DNA of 64,000 nt, taken from positions 186,001 through 250,000 of the forward strand of contig NZ_JBHUQE010000003.1 in the NCBI RefSeq assembly GCF_042687825.1, in the 5' to 3' direction. The notes beneath the pieces are model-generated. The model did no database searches. It had not been told where the DNA came from and worked only from the letters and a program-made list of their open reading frames with translations. The DNA comes from Sedimentitalea sp042687825 (GTDB taxonomy: Bacteria > Pseudomonadota > Alphaproteobacteria > Rhodobacterales > Rhodobacteraceae). Shown piece after piece: positions 43,221-52,519 of the stretch (position 1 is its first letter; the number at the start of each line of letters is the position of its first letter). The position numbers were made by a program, and so were the translations under genes.

Positions 43221-44093
43221 TCAGCCGCTGGCGCCGTTGTGATGTACGGTGCCCAACCCGCTCAGGTCATAGCCGGGCAATTCGGCGGCACGCGCAGCAC
43301 AGGCCGGCGAGTCCAGAAACGCCATCAGTTTTTGCAGCGGCGGTTCGAACCAGGCGCGGCGCCAGACCGCCAGATCGAACCGTTCCACGCCGAGCGGTAC
43401 GAATTCCAGCCCGTAAAGCCCGGCCAGCGCCCCCAGACCGAACCCGGCTTCGGCCTTGCCGTCATGCAGCGCGATTGCCAGTTCCTCTTCCGTACGGGCG
43501 CGGGTCGGCAGGGCGAGAATATCGTCATGTGACAGGCCGGCAGCCCCCAGCTGGGCGTCGAATTCGCGCTGGCTGGCGGCGCTGGACTGGCGCAGCACCA
43601 CCCGCCGCCCGGCCAAATCGGCAAAGCCGTTGATCCCGCTCAGCCCCGGCGCCAGCAGCAGGCCACGCTGGCGCTGGGTGATCTCGACCAGCACGATGGC
43701 CGCTTCGCCGACGGCGGCGCGCAGGGCCGCCCGGTTCCAACCGCCGTCCTCGCGGATATGCACCCCGGCAGCCTGTGCCGATCGGGCGGCCAGCCGGTCG
43801 ATGCCGTCATACGAGCCGTCATAGAAACTGGCCAGTCCCGACCGGCTTTCGCGCAGCGCCCAGTCCAGCAGTGGATCATGGCTGCCGGCGATGATCGGCG
43901 GCAGCGGCGGCTCGGCCACTTCGGGTCCGGTGCGCGAGGCCGCCAGCCAGGCGGTGATTTCGGCACGGGGAAACAACAGCTTGCCGACGGCGCGTACGCA
44001 GGGCACGTCGCCGCTGGCAGCCAGGTCATAGACCTTTCGTTCGCCGATGCGCAGCAATTCGGCCAGTTCACGGGTGGTCAGATATCCGGCCAT
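43221..44093 (-). CDS. one-component regulator: excisionase-type HTH fused to PBP-like ligand domain
   Basis: 290 aa. Residues 1-55 are a winged HTH of the excisionase/MerR type (GYLTTRELAELLRIGERKVYDLAASGDVP). The rest is a periplasmic-binding-protein-like domain (PBP_like): SHDPLLDWALRESRSGLASFYDGS, GLSGINGFADLAGRRVVLRQ and the hinge return KAEAGFGLGALAGLYGLEFVPL. No signal peptide is present, so ligand sensing is cytoplasmic. It lies tail-to-tail with tupA. Similar genes flank molybdate/tungstate transporters; control of tupBCA in response to the oxyanion is inference. Confidence 0.85.
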   Translation of the reverse strand: MAGYLTTRELAELLRIGERKVYDLAASGDVPCVRAVGKLLFPRAEITAWLAASRTGPEVAEPPLPPIIAGSHDPLLDWALRESRSGLASFYDGSYDGIDRLAARSAQAAGVHIREDGGWNRAALRAAVGEAAIVLVEITQRQRGLLLAPGLSGINGFADLAGRRVVLRQSSAASQREFDAQLGAAGLSHDDILALPTRARTEEELAIALHDGKAEAGFGLGALAGLYGLEFVPLGVERFDLAVWRRAWFEPPLQKLMAFLDSPACAARAAELPGYDLSGLGTVHHNGASG

Positions 44094-44364
44094 TGTCAGG
44101 GCCGCCGGACCGAAAGGGCCAGCCCGTGCGGTGCCGGCCGGAACGATGCGCCGGCATTCTCATCGCGCCGCCACTGGCGCGGGGAAAAGGATTGCCGTCC
44201 GGTTACCATCCGCAAAGCTCCTCGCTCGTCTGCGCGTCCGGCCCGGGCGATGGACGCGCCGGACCGTATAAAGAACCCATGCGCCCGGCCGAATGTGCCA
44301 AACGCGTTTTCGCAATCATTGCCCCGATGCACTGGCGACCGCTCAGAGCGGCGGCGGGGCGGTC

Positions 44365-46074
44365 TCAGCCCCGCTGACCGGCAAAGCGGCTTTCCCAGTC
44401 TTCGCGCTGTTCGTCGCTGATCTTGGCGAACAGTACCTCGGGCACGGTGAATTCATGTCCCGCGGGCAGGGCGGTCAGGGCCGCGGCGACATCGTCGGGC
44501 CAGCTTGTGTCCAGCGTGTTCATGGCGCTCAGCATCCGGGCCGCCGCCTCGGGGACAAAGGGCGCGCCCAGCACCGCATAAAGACGGATCAGGTTCAGCC
44601 CCAGCCGCACCTGCGCGGCGGCGCGCTCGGGCTCGGTCTTGAATGTTGCCCAGGGGGCGGCGCTTTGCAGATACTCGTTGCCGGCAACCCAGATCGCGCG
44701 CAGTTCCTGCGCCGATTTGCGGACTTCCATGGCCTGCATATGGCCCTCATAGGCGCGGATACGTCCCGTCAGAGTTTCGATCAGCGCGGTCTCGTCAGGG
44801 CCAAACTCGCCGCCCGCAGGCACGGTCTCGCCGAACTTGCTGCGGCAGAACTTGGTGATCCGGCTGACGAAATTGCCCAGCACATCGGCCAGATCCTTGT
44901 TCACCGACTGCTGGAAATTCTCCCAGGTGAATTCGCTGTCGCTGCTTTCGGGCGCATGGCTCAACAGCCACCAGCGCCAGTAATCCGCCGGCAGGATGTC
45001 CAGCGCCTGATCCATGAACACGCCGCGCCCCTGGCTGGTGCTGAACTGGCCGCCGTCATAGTTGAGATAGTTAAAGGATTTCAGGTGATCGACCATCTTC
45101 CACGGTTCGCGCGAGCCCAGGATCGTGGCCGGAAAGGACAGGGTGTGGAACGGCACGTTGTCCTTGCCCATGAACTGGACATAGCGCACGTCATCCGCGC
45201 CCTTGTCGGTGCGCCACCAGCGTTCCCAGTCATTGCCGGTGGCCTCGGCCCATTCGGCGGCGCAGGCGATATATTCGATCGGCGCATCGAACCAGACATA
45301 GAACACCTTGCCCTGCATGCCCGGCCAGTCCTGATCGCCCTTTTTCACCGGAATGCCCCAGTCCAGATCGCGGGTAATGCCGCGGTCCTGCAGCCCGTCG
45401 CCGTCATGCAGCCATTTCTTGGCGATCGAGGTGGTCAGCACCGGCCAGTCGGATTTGGAGTCGATCCATTGGTCCAGATCGTCGCGCAGGGCGGACTGGC
45501 ACAGATACAGATGCTTGGTCTCGCGCACCTCCAGGTCGGTGCTGCCCGACACGGCGCTGCGCGGCTCGATCAGGTCGGTCGGTTCCAGCTGTTTGGTGCA
45601 GTTCTCGCATTGATCGCCGCGGGCGCGCTCGTAGCCGCAATTCGGGCAGGTGCCCTCGATATAACGATCCGGCAGGAACCGGCCGTCTGCGTTGGAATAG
45701 ACCTGTTTTTCGGTGACCTCTCGGATCAGCCCGTTTTCCGCCAGCTTGCCGGCAAAATGCTGGGTCAGCCTGTGGTTCTGCGGACTGGAAGAGCGGCCGA
45801 AATGATCGAAGCTCAGCCCGAACCGGCGGGCGATTTCGGCCTGCACCTCGTGCAGTTCGGCGCAGTATTCCGCCACCGGCTGACCGGTCTTTGCTGCCGC
45901 CAGTTCGGCCGGGGTGCCATGTTCGTCGGTGGCACAGAGAAATAGTACCTCGTGGCCGCGCGCGCGCATGTACCGGGCAAAGAGATCGGCGGGCAGCTGG
46001 CTGCCTACCAGATTGCCCAGATGTTTGATCCCGTTGATATAGGGAAGCGCCGAGGTGATGAGAATGCGTGCCAT
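44365..46074 (-). CDS. metG: methionyl-tRNA synthetase
   Basis: 569 aa, a single-chain MetRS without the C-terminal tRNA-binding appendix. The class I HIGH-type signature is INGIKHLGN (residues 13-21), and the KMSKS-equivalent is FSTSQGRG. The zinc knuckle with CPNCGY and CENC lies at about residues 141-160. It charges tRNA-Met and initiator tRNA. It is divergent from the unknown gene at 46202 across 127 bp. Expression is presumably constitutive; no regulatory element is evident. Confidence 0.97.
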   Translation of the reverse strand: MARILITSALPYINGIKHLGNLVGSQLPADLFARYMRARGHEVLFLCATDEHGTPAELAAAKTGQPVAEYCAELHEVQAEIARRFGLSFDHFGRSSSPQNHRLTQHFAGKLAENGLIREVTEKQVYSNADGRFLPDRYIEGTCPNCGYERARGDQCENCTKQLEPTDLIEPRSAVSGSTDLEVRETKHLYLCQSALRDDLDQWIDSKSDWPVLTTSIAKKWLHDGDGLQDRGITRDLDWGIPVKKGDQDWPGMQGKVFYVWFDAPIEYIACAAEWAEATGNDWERWWRTDKGADDVRYVQFMGKDNVPFHTLSFPATILGSREPWKMVDHLKSFNYLNYDGGQFSTSQGRGVFMDQALDILPADYWRWWLLSHAPESSDSEFTWENFQQSVNKDLADVLGNFVSRITKFCRSKFGETVPAGGEFGPDETALIETLTGRIRAYEGHMQAMEVRKSAQELRAIWVAGNEYLQSAAPWATFKTEPERAAAQVRLGLNLIRLYAVLGAPFVPEAAARMLSAMNTLDTSWPDDVAAALTALPAGHEFTVPEVLFAKISDEQREDWESRFAGQRG

Positions 46075-46201
46075 GTGGGTCTTGCCTTTGGTCGGTGTCC
46101 GCCTCGTTTAGATCATCGCGCGCGTCAGCGCCAGACAGAGTGCGCCGATCCCGCCTGCCTGCCGCGCCGCGGATGCCGGGCGGCCTTGGAAGGACCCGCA
46201 A

Positions 46202-47083
46202 ATGACCGTTTTCGCGTCCGATTTCCGTCACGATCCGGCACCAGTGTCGCGGATGTCCGAGCAAGACCGATTGGGAGCCAGCATGTCCTTGGAAAGCAAC
46301 CCGGCGATACGCCCCGAACCGGACCGGCCCGGGGCTGGTTTTGCCACCGGCAGCGGTGCCGCCGCCGCCGCCGAAACCGTCCGCCAGCAGGGCGCGCTTG
46401 GCCCGCTCAAGGCTGCCATCGCCGCGCAACAGCAGAAGAACCCGCAATTGCGCGCGCGCATCACGGGCCACGATCTAACGGAGCACCTTCTGACGACGTT
46501 GCCCGCCGGGCAGGCCGAAAGGGTCGATACTGTGCTGGCTGTGCTGGGGTCGCTGGCCGGGTTTTCAACCGTCTATGCGCTGGTCTTGCGGATCGAGGAG
46601 GGGGCGCCGGGGCTGCAGCCTCCCGAGATGCTGGAAATGACGCTGCCGGATGGCTCAAAGCGCTTTTTCGGCGGTTTTCTCACCGGGCGTCTGGCAGAGC
46701 AGCCGATTTCACTGTTCAATCTGACCGCCGGCATGGCGCAGCGCATGGGGGCGACCGAGTTTCCCGACCTGCACGAGCTGTTTGCGCGGGTGGCCAAATC
46801 GGTGCCATCCGCGGCCTTCGGGCAGCCGCGGCTGCCGGCCGGGGTGTGCATCGGTGACGGGCCGCAAGATTTCGTGCAGCGCCTTTTTGCCGGCTGCCTG
46901 CCGGTTCTGCGGCGCTATGATCTGCATCCGGACGACTATTTCGCCGCCTTTGGCCTGGCCATCCAGCAGGTGATCGGTCGCGCCGGTTCCCGGATCGATC
47001 CGGCGCTGGCGGTGTCCATCGTGATGGAATGCGCGGTGCCGATGTCCAAGCTCGATCCGCGCGACGTACTGGACGACCTTTAG
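46202..47083 (+). CDS. conserved hypothetical protein
   Basis: 293 aa from the ATG at 46202 (GGAAGGA upstream); an ATG at 46283 with GGGAG is an equally good start and would give 266 aa beginning MSLESNPAIRPEP. No transmembrane segment or signal peptide is evident. The sequence is mostly helical with an Ala-rich N-terminus, then RITGHDLTEHLLTTLP, PDGSKRFFGGFLTGRLAEQPISLF and the ending ECAVPMSKLDPRDVLDDL. I do not recognise the family. Its stop overlaps the convergent MFS gene's stop by 4 bases. Confidence 0.65.
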   Translation: MTVFASDFRHDPAPVSRMSEQDRLGASMSLESNPAIRPEPDRPGAGFATGSGAAAAAETVRQQGALGPLKAAIAAQQQKNPQLRARITGHDLTEHLLTTLPAGQAERVDTVLAVLGSLAGFSTVYALVLRIEEGAPGLQPPEMLEMTLPDGSKRFFGGFLTGRLAEQPISLFNLTAGMAQRMGATEFPDLHELFARVAKSVPSAAFGQPRLPAGVCIGDGPQDFVQRLFAGCLPVLRRYDLHPDDYFAAFGLAIQQVIGRAGSRIDPALAVSIVMECAVPMSKLDPRDVLDDL

Positions 47084-48333
47084 GGCGCGGGCCGGGAGTC
47101 ATCCGACCGGCGTCCGGTATCGCGTTGCCGGCGCGTCAGCCGTCCGATCAGGAACGAGGTTCTGGGGGAATAGACGTAGCGGGTGCGCCGGTCCGGGGCC
47201 GGACGGGCGCGCATGCGGGTCAGGCCAAAGACGACCAGCACCAGATGGCCGGCGGCGATCATGGTGAACATTGCGTGCGGACCGTAGCGTTCGATCAGGG
47301 TCGAGGCGACCGACGGCGCGGCAATGGCGCCGACCGCAAAAAAGAACATCAGCGCCGCCGAGAGTTCAACCCGTTCGCTGCTGTCGGCGAAATCATGGGC
47401 ATGGGCCGCGGCCACCGAATAGATCGGAAAGGTGGTCGCGCCAAAGATCAGCGCACTGATCATCACGCCGCCTTGCCCCAGGCCCGGTGCCCCCAGGGTC
47501 AGCATCGAAGACAGGATCGCCGCCACCGACAGCCAGATCAGCACCCAGCGCCGGTCGAACCGGTCCGCCAGTCCGCCCACCGGGTATTGCGCCAGCGCCC
47601 CGCCCAGAACGAAGACGGCAAGAAACCAGCCGATCTGCCCGGCCGACAGGCCGACCTCCTGGCCATAGACCGGCCCGACCATCCGGAAACTGGCCGAGGA
47701 CAGCGCCGCGACCACCACACCGGCTGCCGCCAGCGGTGATTTCTCGATTGCCAGCATCGGGCGCAGCCGCGGCGCCCCGTTGGTTTCGGGCTGTTGGACC
47801 CGGGTCAGGGCCATGGGGATCAGCGCCGCACAGCACAGGATGGCCAGCAGGTTGTAGCTGACATAGCTGGCCGGGGGCAGGACCGCGATCAGCAGCTGCG
47901 CCACCAGCGATCCGCTCATGTCCACGACCCGGTAGACCCCCATGGCCCGGCCGCGGGTCTCGTTGGTCACCTTGGCCTGCAGCCAGGCTTCGATCACCGT
48001 GTAACAGCCGGCCACGCACAGGCCGGACATCACCCGCATCAGGGCCCAGGCATAGGGATCGATCACCAGCATATGCGCCAGCAGCCCGATCGCGCCGGCG
48101 GCGGTAAAGGCGGCAAAGGCGCGGGAATGGCCGACGCTGCCCATCAGCCGCGGTGCCCACCAGCAGCCGATGAAGAACCCCAAAAAATGCGCCGAGCCCA
48201 GCAATCCGATCTGCGCCTTGGTAAAGGACAGATCCAGTCCCGACAGCGCATCCAGGGGGCCGACACCGCCGGTGGACAATTGCAGCAGGATTACGGACAG
48301 GAACAGGGCGGCAAAGGAAATCAACATGCGCAT
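47080..48333 (-). CDS. MFS transporter (YcaD-like)
   Basis: 417 aa with twelve predicted membrane helices and a basic, disordered C-terminal tail of about 40 residues (RLTRRQRDTGRRSDDSRPAP). MFS loop motifs are visible (APRLMGSVGHSRAF between helices 2-3; PVGGLADRFDRRWVL between 8-9). The arrangement fits the YcaD-like group. The substrate is unknown. The gene ends 4 bases into the convergent hypothetical gene. Confidence 0.85.
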   Translation of the reverse strand: MRMLISFAALFLSVILLQLSTGGVGPLDALSGLDLSFTKAQIGLLGSAHFLGFFIGCWWAPRLMGSVGHSRAFAAFTAAGAIGLLAHMLVIDPYAWALMRVMSGLCVAGCYTVIEAWLQAKVTNETRGRAMGVYRVVDMSGSLVAQLLIAVLPPASYVSYNLLAILCCAALIPMALTRVQQPETNGAPRLRPMLAIEKSPLAAAGVVVAALSSASFRMVGPVYGQEVGLSAGQIGWFLAVFVLGGALAQYPVGGLADRFDRRWVLIWLSVAAILSSMLTLGAPGLGQGGVMISALIFGATTFPIYSVAAAHAHDFADSSERVELSAALMFFFAVGAIAAPSVASTLIERYGPHAMFTMIAAGHLVLVVFGLTRMRARPAPDRRTRYVYSPRTSFLIGRLTRRQRDTGRRSDDSRPAP

Positions 48334-48408
48334 GACCGGCCCAGCATGACCGGTGCCGTGGGCGGGGCTTGGCCATTTTCGACGCGCGGGTGTCGTTTTC
48401 GTCCGGTG

Positions 48409-49005
48409 CTAACCGGCAACCCGGATCAGCGCGGTGATATCCAGCGTCACCCGGTCGCCGACCAGACGCGGGTATCCGGCGGCGCCATAGGCGGTCCGGC
48501 TGAGCTGTCCGCTGAGGCGGACGGTCAGAATGTCCAGGTCATCCGCCCTGGTGCCGCGGGGACGGTAGAGGCCGGCGTTCAGGGTGATCGGACGAGTCAC
48601 CCCGCGCAGGGTCAGATGGCCACGGATACGCGCGCCGCCCGACAGGCGCCCGTCCCTGGACAACAGGATGGTTTTCGAGACGAAGCGGATCGTGGGAAAG
48701 CGCGCGGCGTCCAGCACTTCGGGGCTGAGCAACGCCTGTGTCGCAAAGCCCAAAGGCGTGCGGGCGCCGGCGACGTCCAGGGTGACATCGACGCGCGATG
48801 CCGCCAGGTTGGCGGGGTCGATGAAGATATCCGCGCGCTGCACCGGCATCGATCCGGTCTGGGAAACCCCGTTCAGAATGAACCGGAACCCGACAGTGGA
48901 GGCCGCCCGGTCCAGCGCATAGCGGGTGGGGGCGGCGGCTGACCGGGTCCCCAGTGCAAGGCAAGCAAGCGCGACCAGCATGTCGCGTCGGGTCGGCTGG
49001 ATCAT
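48409..49005 (-). CDS. YceI-family exported protein
   Basis: 198 aa. The N-terminus PTRRDMLVALACLALGTRSAAA carries a twin-arginine-type motif (TRRDML) before the hydrophobic stretch, suggesting Tat export. The mature part is a YceI beta-barrel lipid-binding domain: YALDRAASTVGFRFI, then GHLTLRGVTRPITL and the closing VGDRVTLDITALI. YceI proteins bind isoprenoid lipids in the periplasm and are linked to stress or respiratory quinone handling. The typical partner, a cytochrome b561, is not adjacent. Confidence 0.88.
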   Translation of the reverse strand: MIQPTRRDMLVALACLALGTRSAAAPTRYALDRAASTVGFRFILNGVSQTGSMPVQRADIFIDPANLAASRVDVTLDVAGARTPLGFATQALLSPEVLDAARFPTIRFVSKTILLSRDGRLSGGARIRGHLTLRGVTRPITLNAGLYRPRGTRADDLDILTVRLSGQLSRTAYGAAGYPRLVGDRVTLDITALIRVAG

Positions 49006-49519
49006 TTGGACCTCCTGGCACCGGTATAGGCTGTGTATTGTCAGGCGGTCGAGGTTTTTGCCGGTTTCACCGGATTGTCAGGCGCGTGAGAGCTGCATGC
49101 ACGGGCACTTGTCGTTCGCAGCATGCCACGGGTGACGATCCAGCCCTGTGGCGCTCGGGTGCGGGCGCGGCGGCGTTCCAGCCGCCATTCCTGCGCGGTG
49201 CCGGAATGCGCCGGGACCATGTGCCAGCGGGTCCCGATCCCGTGGGCACCGCCCTCACAGGGGGTCGGCAACTGGCCGATCGGGCGATGCCCGCCCTGCG
49301 TCGGGCCGGGCCGCAGACCTCGTGCACGCAGGCCTGCGGCAGCGAGATTTCGGGGTGGGGCGTCAGGGCTGGCCGGTCGTGCTCCGGCGCGCGCGAAAGC
49401 AGGTGAGTCGGCCTGGTTCGAATATATTTGTTTGCCATTTGTTCTCAGCGGCAGTTTCGAATTGCCCCCGGCCGACCAGCCGCTAGGGTGCCAGAGGGCG
49501 AAGGACAAGGAGCAAACCG
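49006..49519. other. 514-bp gap without a supported gene
   Basis: This stretch between the yceI gene and the aldo-keto reductase is GC-rich up to about 49405, then abruptly AT-rich (GTTCGAATATATTTG, 49412-49426), which is the likely promoter region of the reductase. Open frames exist on both strands but have no ribosome binding site, no recognisable motif and skewed composition. It could hold a small RNA or the remains of a gene. Confidence 0.5.
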
Positions 49520-50566
49520 ATGAAGATGAACCCGCTGGGCCGCACCGGCTTGACCGTCTCGGAACTGTGCCTGGGCACCATGACCTTTGGTACTCAGACC
49601 GACGAGGCCGAGGCGCATGCCCAGATCGAGCGGGCGCTGGCGGCGGAGATCAATTTTGTCGATACCGCCGAAATGTACCCGGTGAATCCGGTGCGCAAAG
49701 CGACCGTCGGACGCACCGAAGAGATCATCGGCGCCTGGAACGCGGCCAACCCGGCGCGCCGCGGCGATTACATCCTGGCCACCAAGCATTCCGGCGAAGG
49801 GCAGAAATTCGTGCGTGACGGCGCGCCGATCTCGTCGGCGACCATTCCCGCCACCATCGAAGGCTCGCTGCGGCGGCTGCGCACGGACTATATCGACCTC
49901 TACCAGCTGCACTGGCCCAATCGCGGCAGCTACATGTTTCGCCAGAACTGGAGCTATGACCCGTCGCGGCAGAACCGGGCCGAGACCCTCGCCAACATGC
50001 AGGATTGTCTGGGCGCGCTGCAGCAACAGGTGGACAAGGGCAATATCCGCCATTTCGGCCTGAGCAACGAAAGCGCCTGGGGCACGGCGCAGTGGCTGCG
50101 GCTGGCCGATGAGAGCGGCGGGCCGCGCGTGGCGTCGATCCAGAACGAATATTCGCTGCTCTGCCGGCTCTATGACACCGATCTGGCCGAGCTGAGCGTC
50201 AACGAAGACGTCGGGCTGCTGGCGTTCTCGCCGCTGGCGGCGGGGTTGCTGACCGGCAAGTATCAGGGGGGCGCCGTGCCGCCCGGATCGCGCAAGTCGC
50301 TCACCCCCAAGCTGGGGGGGCGCGAATCGCCGCGCGTGCATGGCGCGGTCGATGCCTATCTGGACATCGCCCGCCGGCACGGTCTGGACCCGGTGCACAT
50401 GGCGCTGGCCTGGTGCCGCACCCGGCCGTTCATGACCTCGGCGATATTCGGCGCTACCCATCTGGATCAGCTCGACCGGGCGCTGGGCTCGGTCGAAACG
50501 GATCTGGACGACACGGTTCTGGCCGAGATCAACGCTGCGCACCGGGCGCATCCGATGCCCTACTGA
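49520..50566 (+). CDS. aldo-keto reductase (Tas-like)
   Basis: 348 aa with AAGGAG upstream. The AKR tetrad is visible: Asp and Tyr in FVDTAEMYP, Lys in LATKHSGEG and His in LYQLHWPN. The C-terminal NADP-binding part includes FGLSNE, SPLAAGLLTGKY and MTSAIFGATHLDQL. The length and the Tas-type insertion (RGSYMFRQNWSYDPSRQ) place it with E. coli Tas. Substrate unknown. Its end overlaps the convergent regulator gene by 7 bases. Whether it belongs functionally to the carnitine locus beside it is not clear. Confidence 0.9.
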   Translation: MKMNPLGRTGLTVSELCLGTMTFGTQTDEAEAHAQIERALAAEINFVDTAEMYPVNPVRKATVGRTEEIIGAWNAANPARRGDYILATKHSGEGQKFVRDGAPISSATIPATIEGSLRRLRTDYIDLYQLHWPNRGSYMFRQNWSYDPSRQNRAETLANMQDCLGALQQQVDKGNIRHFGLSNESAWGTAQWLRLADESGGPRVASIQNEYSLLCRLYDTDLAELSVNEDVGLLAFSPLAAGLLTGKYQGGAVPPGSRKSLTPKLGGRESPRVHGAVDAYLDIARRHGLDPVHMALAWCRTRPFMTSAIFGATHLDQLDRALGSVETDLDDTVLAEINAAHRAHPMPY

Positions 50567-51531
50567 GCGCCGTCCCGTCGCAGGCGGCGCGCGGAACAGC
50601 CATGCGCGGCCCGAAAGGCGCGGGCAAAGCCGGCCGCCGAGGCAAAGCCGGTGGCCAGGGCGATGTCCAGAACCGGCATGTCGGTATCGGTGATCAGGCG
50701 CCGGGCCTCGGCCAGGCGCAGCGCCAGGTAATGTGCCTTGGGCGTGGTGTTCAGATATCGGCGGAACTGCGCCTGCAGGGCGCGCGGGCTGGACCCGGCG
50801 CGGCGGGCCAGGTCCGGGATCGGCAGGGGCGCGTCCAGCGTCTGTTCCATCAGCCCGCTGACCCGGGCGGTCAGGCGGCTGTGCCCCGGGTCGCCGCCCC
50901 GGGTCTGGGCGCGCGCCGGATCGGCGGTGCTGTCATGGATAAAAGCGCCGGCGACACGGGCCGCCAGGGTCGCGCCGTGGCGGGCCCGGATCAGGTGCAG
51001 CATCATGTCGATGGCCGGCATCGCGCCGCCGCAGGTCATGCAGGCACCATCCACATGGAACCGGTCGCGCAAGGCAATGACCGCGGGAAACCGGGTGGCA
51101 AAGGTCTCCAGATCCTCCCAATGGGTGGTGGCGCGGTGCCCGTCCAGCAACCCGGCCTCGGCCAACAGCCAGGGTCCGCCGTCGATCCCGGCCAGCGACG
51201 CCCCGGTGGCGGCGATGCGGCGCAGGCTGGCGCGCAGCGCCGGGGTGGCATGCGATCGCAGCCCGAACCCGGCGACGACAAGCAACAGATCGCATCCCGG
51301 CAGGTGCCGCAGCGCCGGGCCGGGAACGCTGATACCGCTGGTCAGCCGCGCTGGCGCGCCGGTCGCGGTGATGAATTGCCAGTCGAACAACCGCTGCCCC
51401 GCCATGCGGTTGGCGGCGCGCATCGGATCGACCCCGGCGGCAAAGCTGAGCGTGTTGCAATCGCTCAGCACCAACACCGCGACGCGCAGCGTTCCGGTGG
51501 CGGGCTGCCAGATGTTTTTTGCGGGTTTCAT
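50560..51531 (-). CDS. cdhR: GlxA-family AraC-type regulator, CdhR-like
   Basis: 323 aa from the ATG at 51531. Residues about 15-180 form a DJ-1/PfpI-like (class I glutamine amidotransferase-like) sensory domain (VAVLVLSDCNTLSFAAGVDPMRAANR; LLLVVAGFGL). Residues about 225-315 are an AraC double HTH ending in LDIALATGFASAAGFARAFRAAHG. This layout matches CdhR/GbdR, activators of carnitine and glycine-betaine catabolism. It is divergent from the BKACE gene across 79 bp, supporting control of the carnitine operon (inference). Confidence 0.88.
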   Translation of the reverse strand: MKPAKNIWQPATGTLRVAVLVLSDCNTLSFAAGVDPMRAANRMAGQRLFDWQFITATGAPARLTSGISVPGPALRHLPGCDLLLVVAGFGLRSHATPALRASLRRIAATGASLAGIDGGPWLLAEAGLLDGHRATTHWEDLETFATRFPAVIALRDRFHVDGACMTCGGAMPAIDMMLHLIRARHGATLAARVAGAFIHDSTADPARAQTRGGDPGHSRLTARVSGLMEQTLDAPLPIPDLARRAGSSPRALQAQFRRYLNTTPKAHYLALRLAEARRLITDTDMPVLDIALATGFASAAGFARAFRAAHGCSARRLRRDGAQ

Positions 51532-51610
51532 CAAGTAACCGACATAAAGTGCAAATTCTGTTCTGCCAAGACGCGGCATGCTGCGGATCAGCAACCCGGA
51601 GGACCCGCAG

Positions 51611-52519
51611 ATGCCACTGACCATGAACAAAGAGGTTTTCATCACCTGCGCGGTGACCGGTTCGGGCAGCACCCAGGACCGCAGCCCGCATGTGCCGCGC
51701 AGCCCGGCGCAGATCGCCGACAGCGCGATCGCCGCTGCCAAGGCCGGCGCGGCGGTGGTGCATTGTCATGTGCGCGATCCCGAGACCGGCGCCCCCAGTC
51801 GCCGGCTGGATCTCTATCGCGAGGTGACCGACCGCATCCGCGACGCCGATGTCGACGTGGTTCTGAACCTGACCGCCGGCATGGGCGGGGATATCGTCTT
51901 TGGCAGTCCCGACAGCCCGTTTCCGGTGGCCGAGGGCACCGACATGATCGGCGCCGCCGAACGGGTGGCGCATATCGCCGAATGCCGGCCCGAGATCTGC
52001 ACCCTGGATTGCGGCACGATGAATTTCGCCGAGGCCGATTACGTGATGACCAACACGCCGGGCATGCTGACGGCGATGGGTGGCATGATGACCGAACTGG
52101 GCGTCAAACCCGAGATCGAGGCCTTTGACACCGGGCATCTGTGGTACGCCAAACAGCTGGTCGCCGATGGCGTGCTGGACGGCCCGGCGCTGGTGCAGCT
52201 GTGCATGGGGGTGCCGTGGGGGGCGCCGGACGATCTGAACACTTTCATGGCGATGGTCAACAACGTGCCCGAGGATTGGACCTTTTCGGCCTTTGCGCTG
52301 GGGCGCAACCAGATGGCCTATGTCGCCGCCGCGGTTCTGGCAGGCGGCAATGTGCGGGTCGGGCTTGAGGACAATCTGTGGCTGGACAAGGGCGTTCTGG
52401 CCGAGAACTGGCAACTGGTCGAGCGCGCCGGCAGCATCATTGAGAATATGGGCGCACGGGTGATCGGCCCCGACGAAGTGCGCACCAGGCTGGGGCTGGT
52501 GAAACGGGAACCGCAGTGA
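51611..52519 (+). CDS. cdhC: BKACE-family beta-keto acid cleavage enzyme (3-dehydrocarnitine cleavage)
   Basis: 302 aa from the ATG at 51611 (GGAGGAC upstream). It belongs to the beta-keto acid cleavage enzyme family (DUF849): FITCAVTGSG at the N-terminus, the zinc ligands in VVHCHVRDPETG, and LTAGMGG later. In carnitine catabolism a BKACE converts 3-dehydrocarnitine plus acetyl-CoA to betainyl-CoA and acetoacetate. The adjacent carnitine-dehydrogenase/thioesterase fusion makes that the likely reaction. It is the first gene of a tightly overlapped operon (GTGA overlap with the next gene). Confidence 0.9.
   Translation: MPLTMNKEVFITCAVTGSGSTQDRSPHVPRSPAQIADSAIAAAKAGAAVVHCHVRDPETGAPSRRLDLYREVTDRIRDADVDVVLNLTAGMGGDIVFGSPDSPFPVAEGTDMIGAAERVAHIAECRPEICTLDCGTMNFAEADYVMTNTPGMLTAMGGMMTELGVKPEIEAFDTGHLWYAKQLVADGVLDGPALVQLCMGVPWGAPDDLNTFMAMVNNVPEDWTFSAFALGRNQMAYVAAAVLAGGNVRVGLEDNLWLDKGVLAENWQLVERAGSIIENMGARVIGPDEVRTRLGLVKREPQ

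Noticed and set aside
49412..49440. LexA (SOS) box GTTC-N7-GTTC before the aldo-keto reductase
   Set aside because: Only one GTTC half is present; the base pattern seven positions later is TTTG, so the site does not match.
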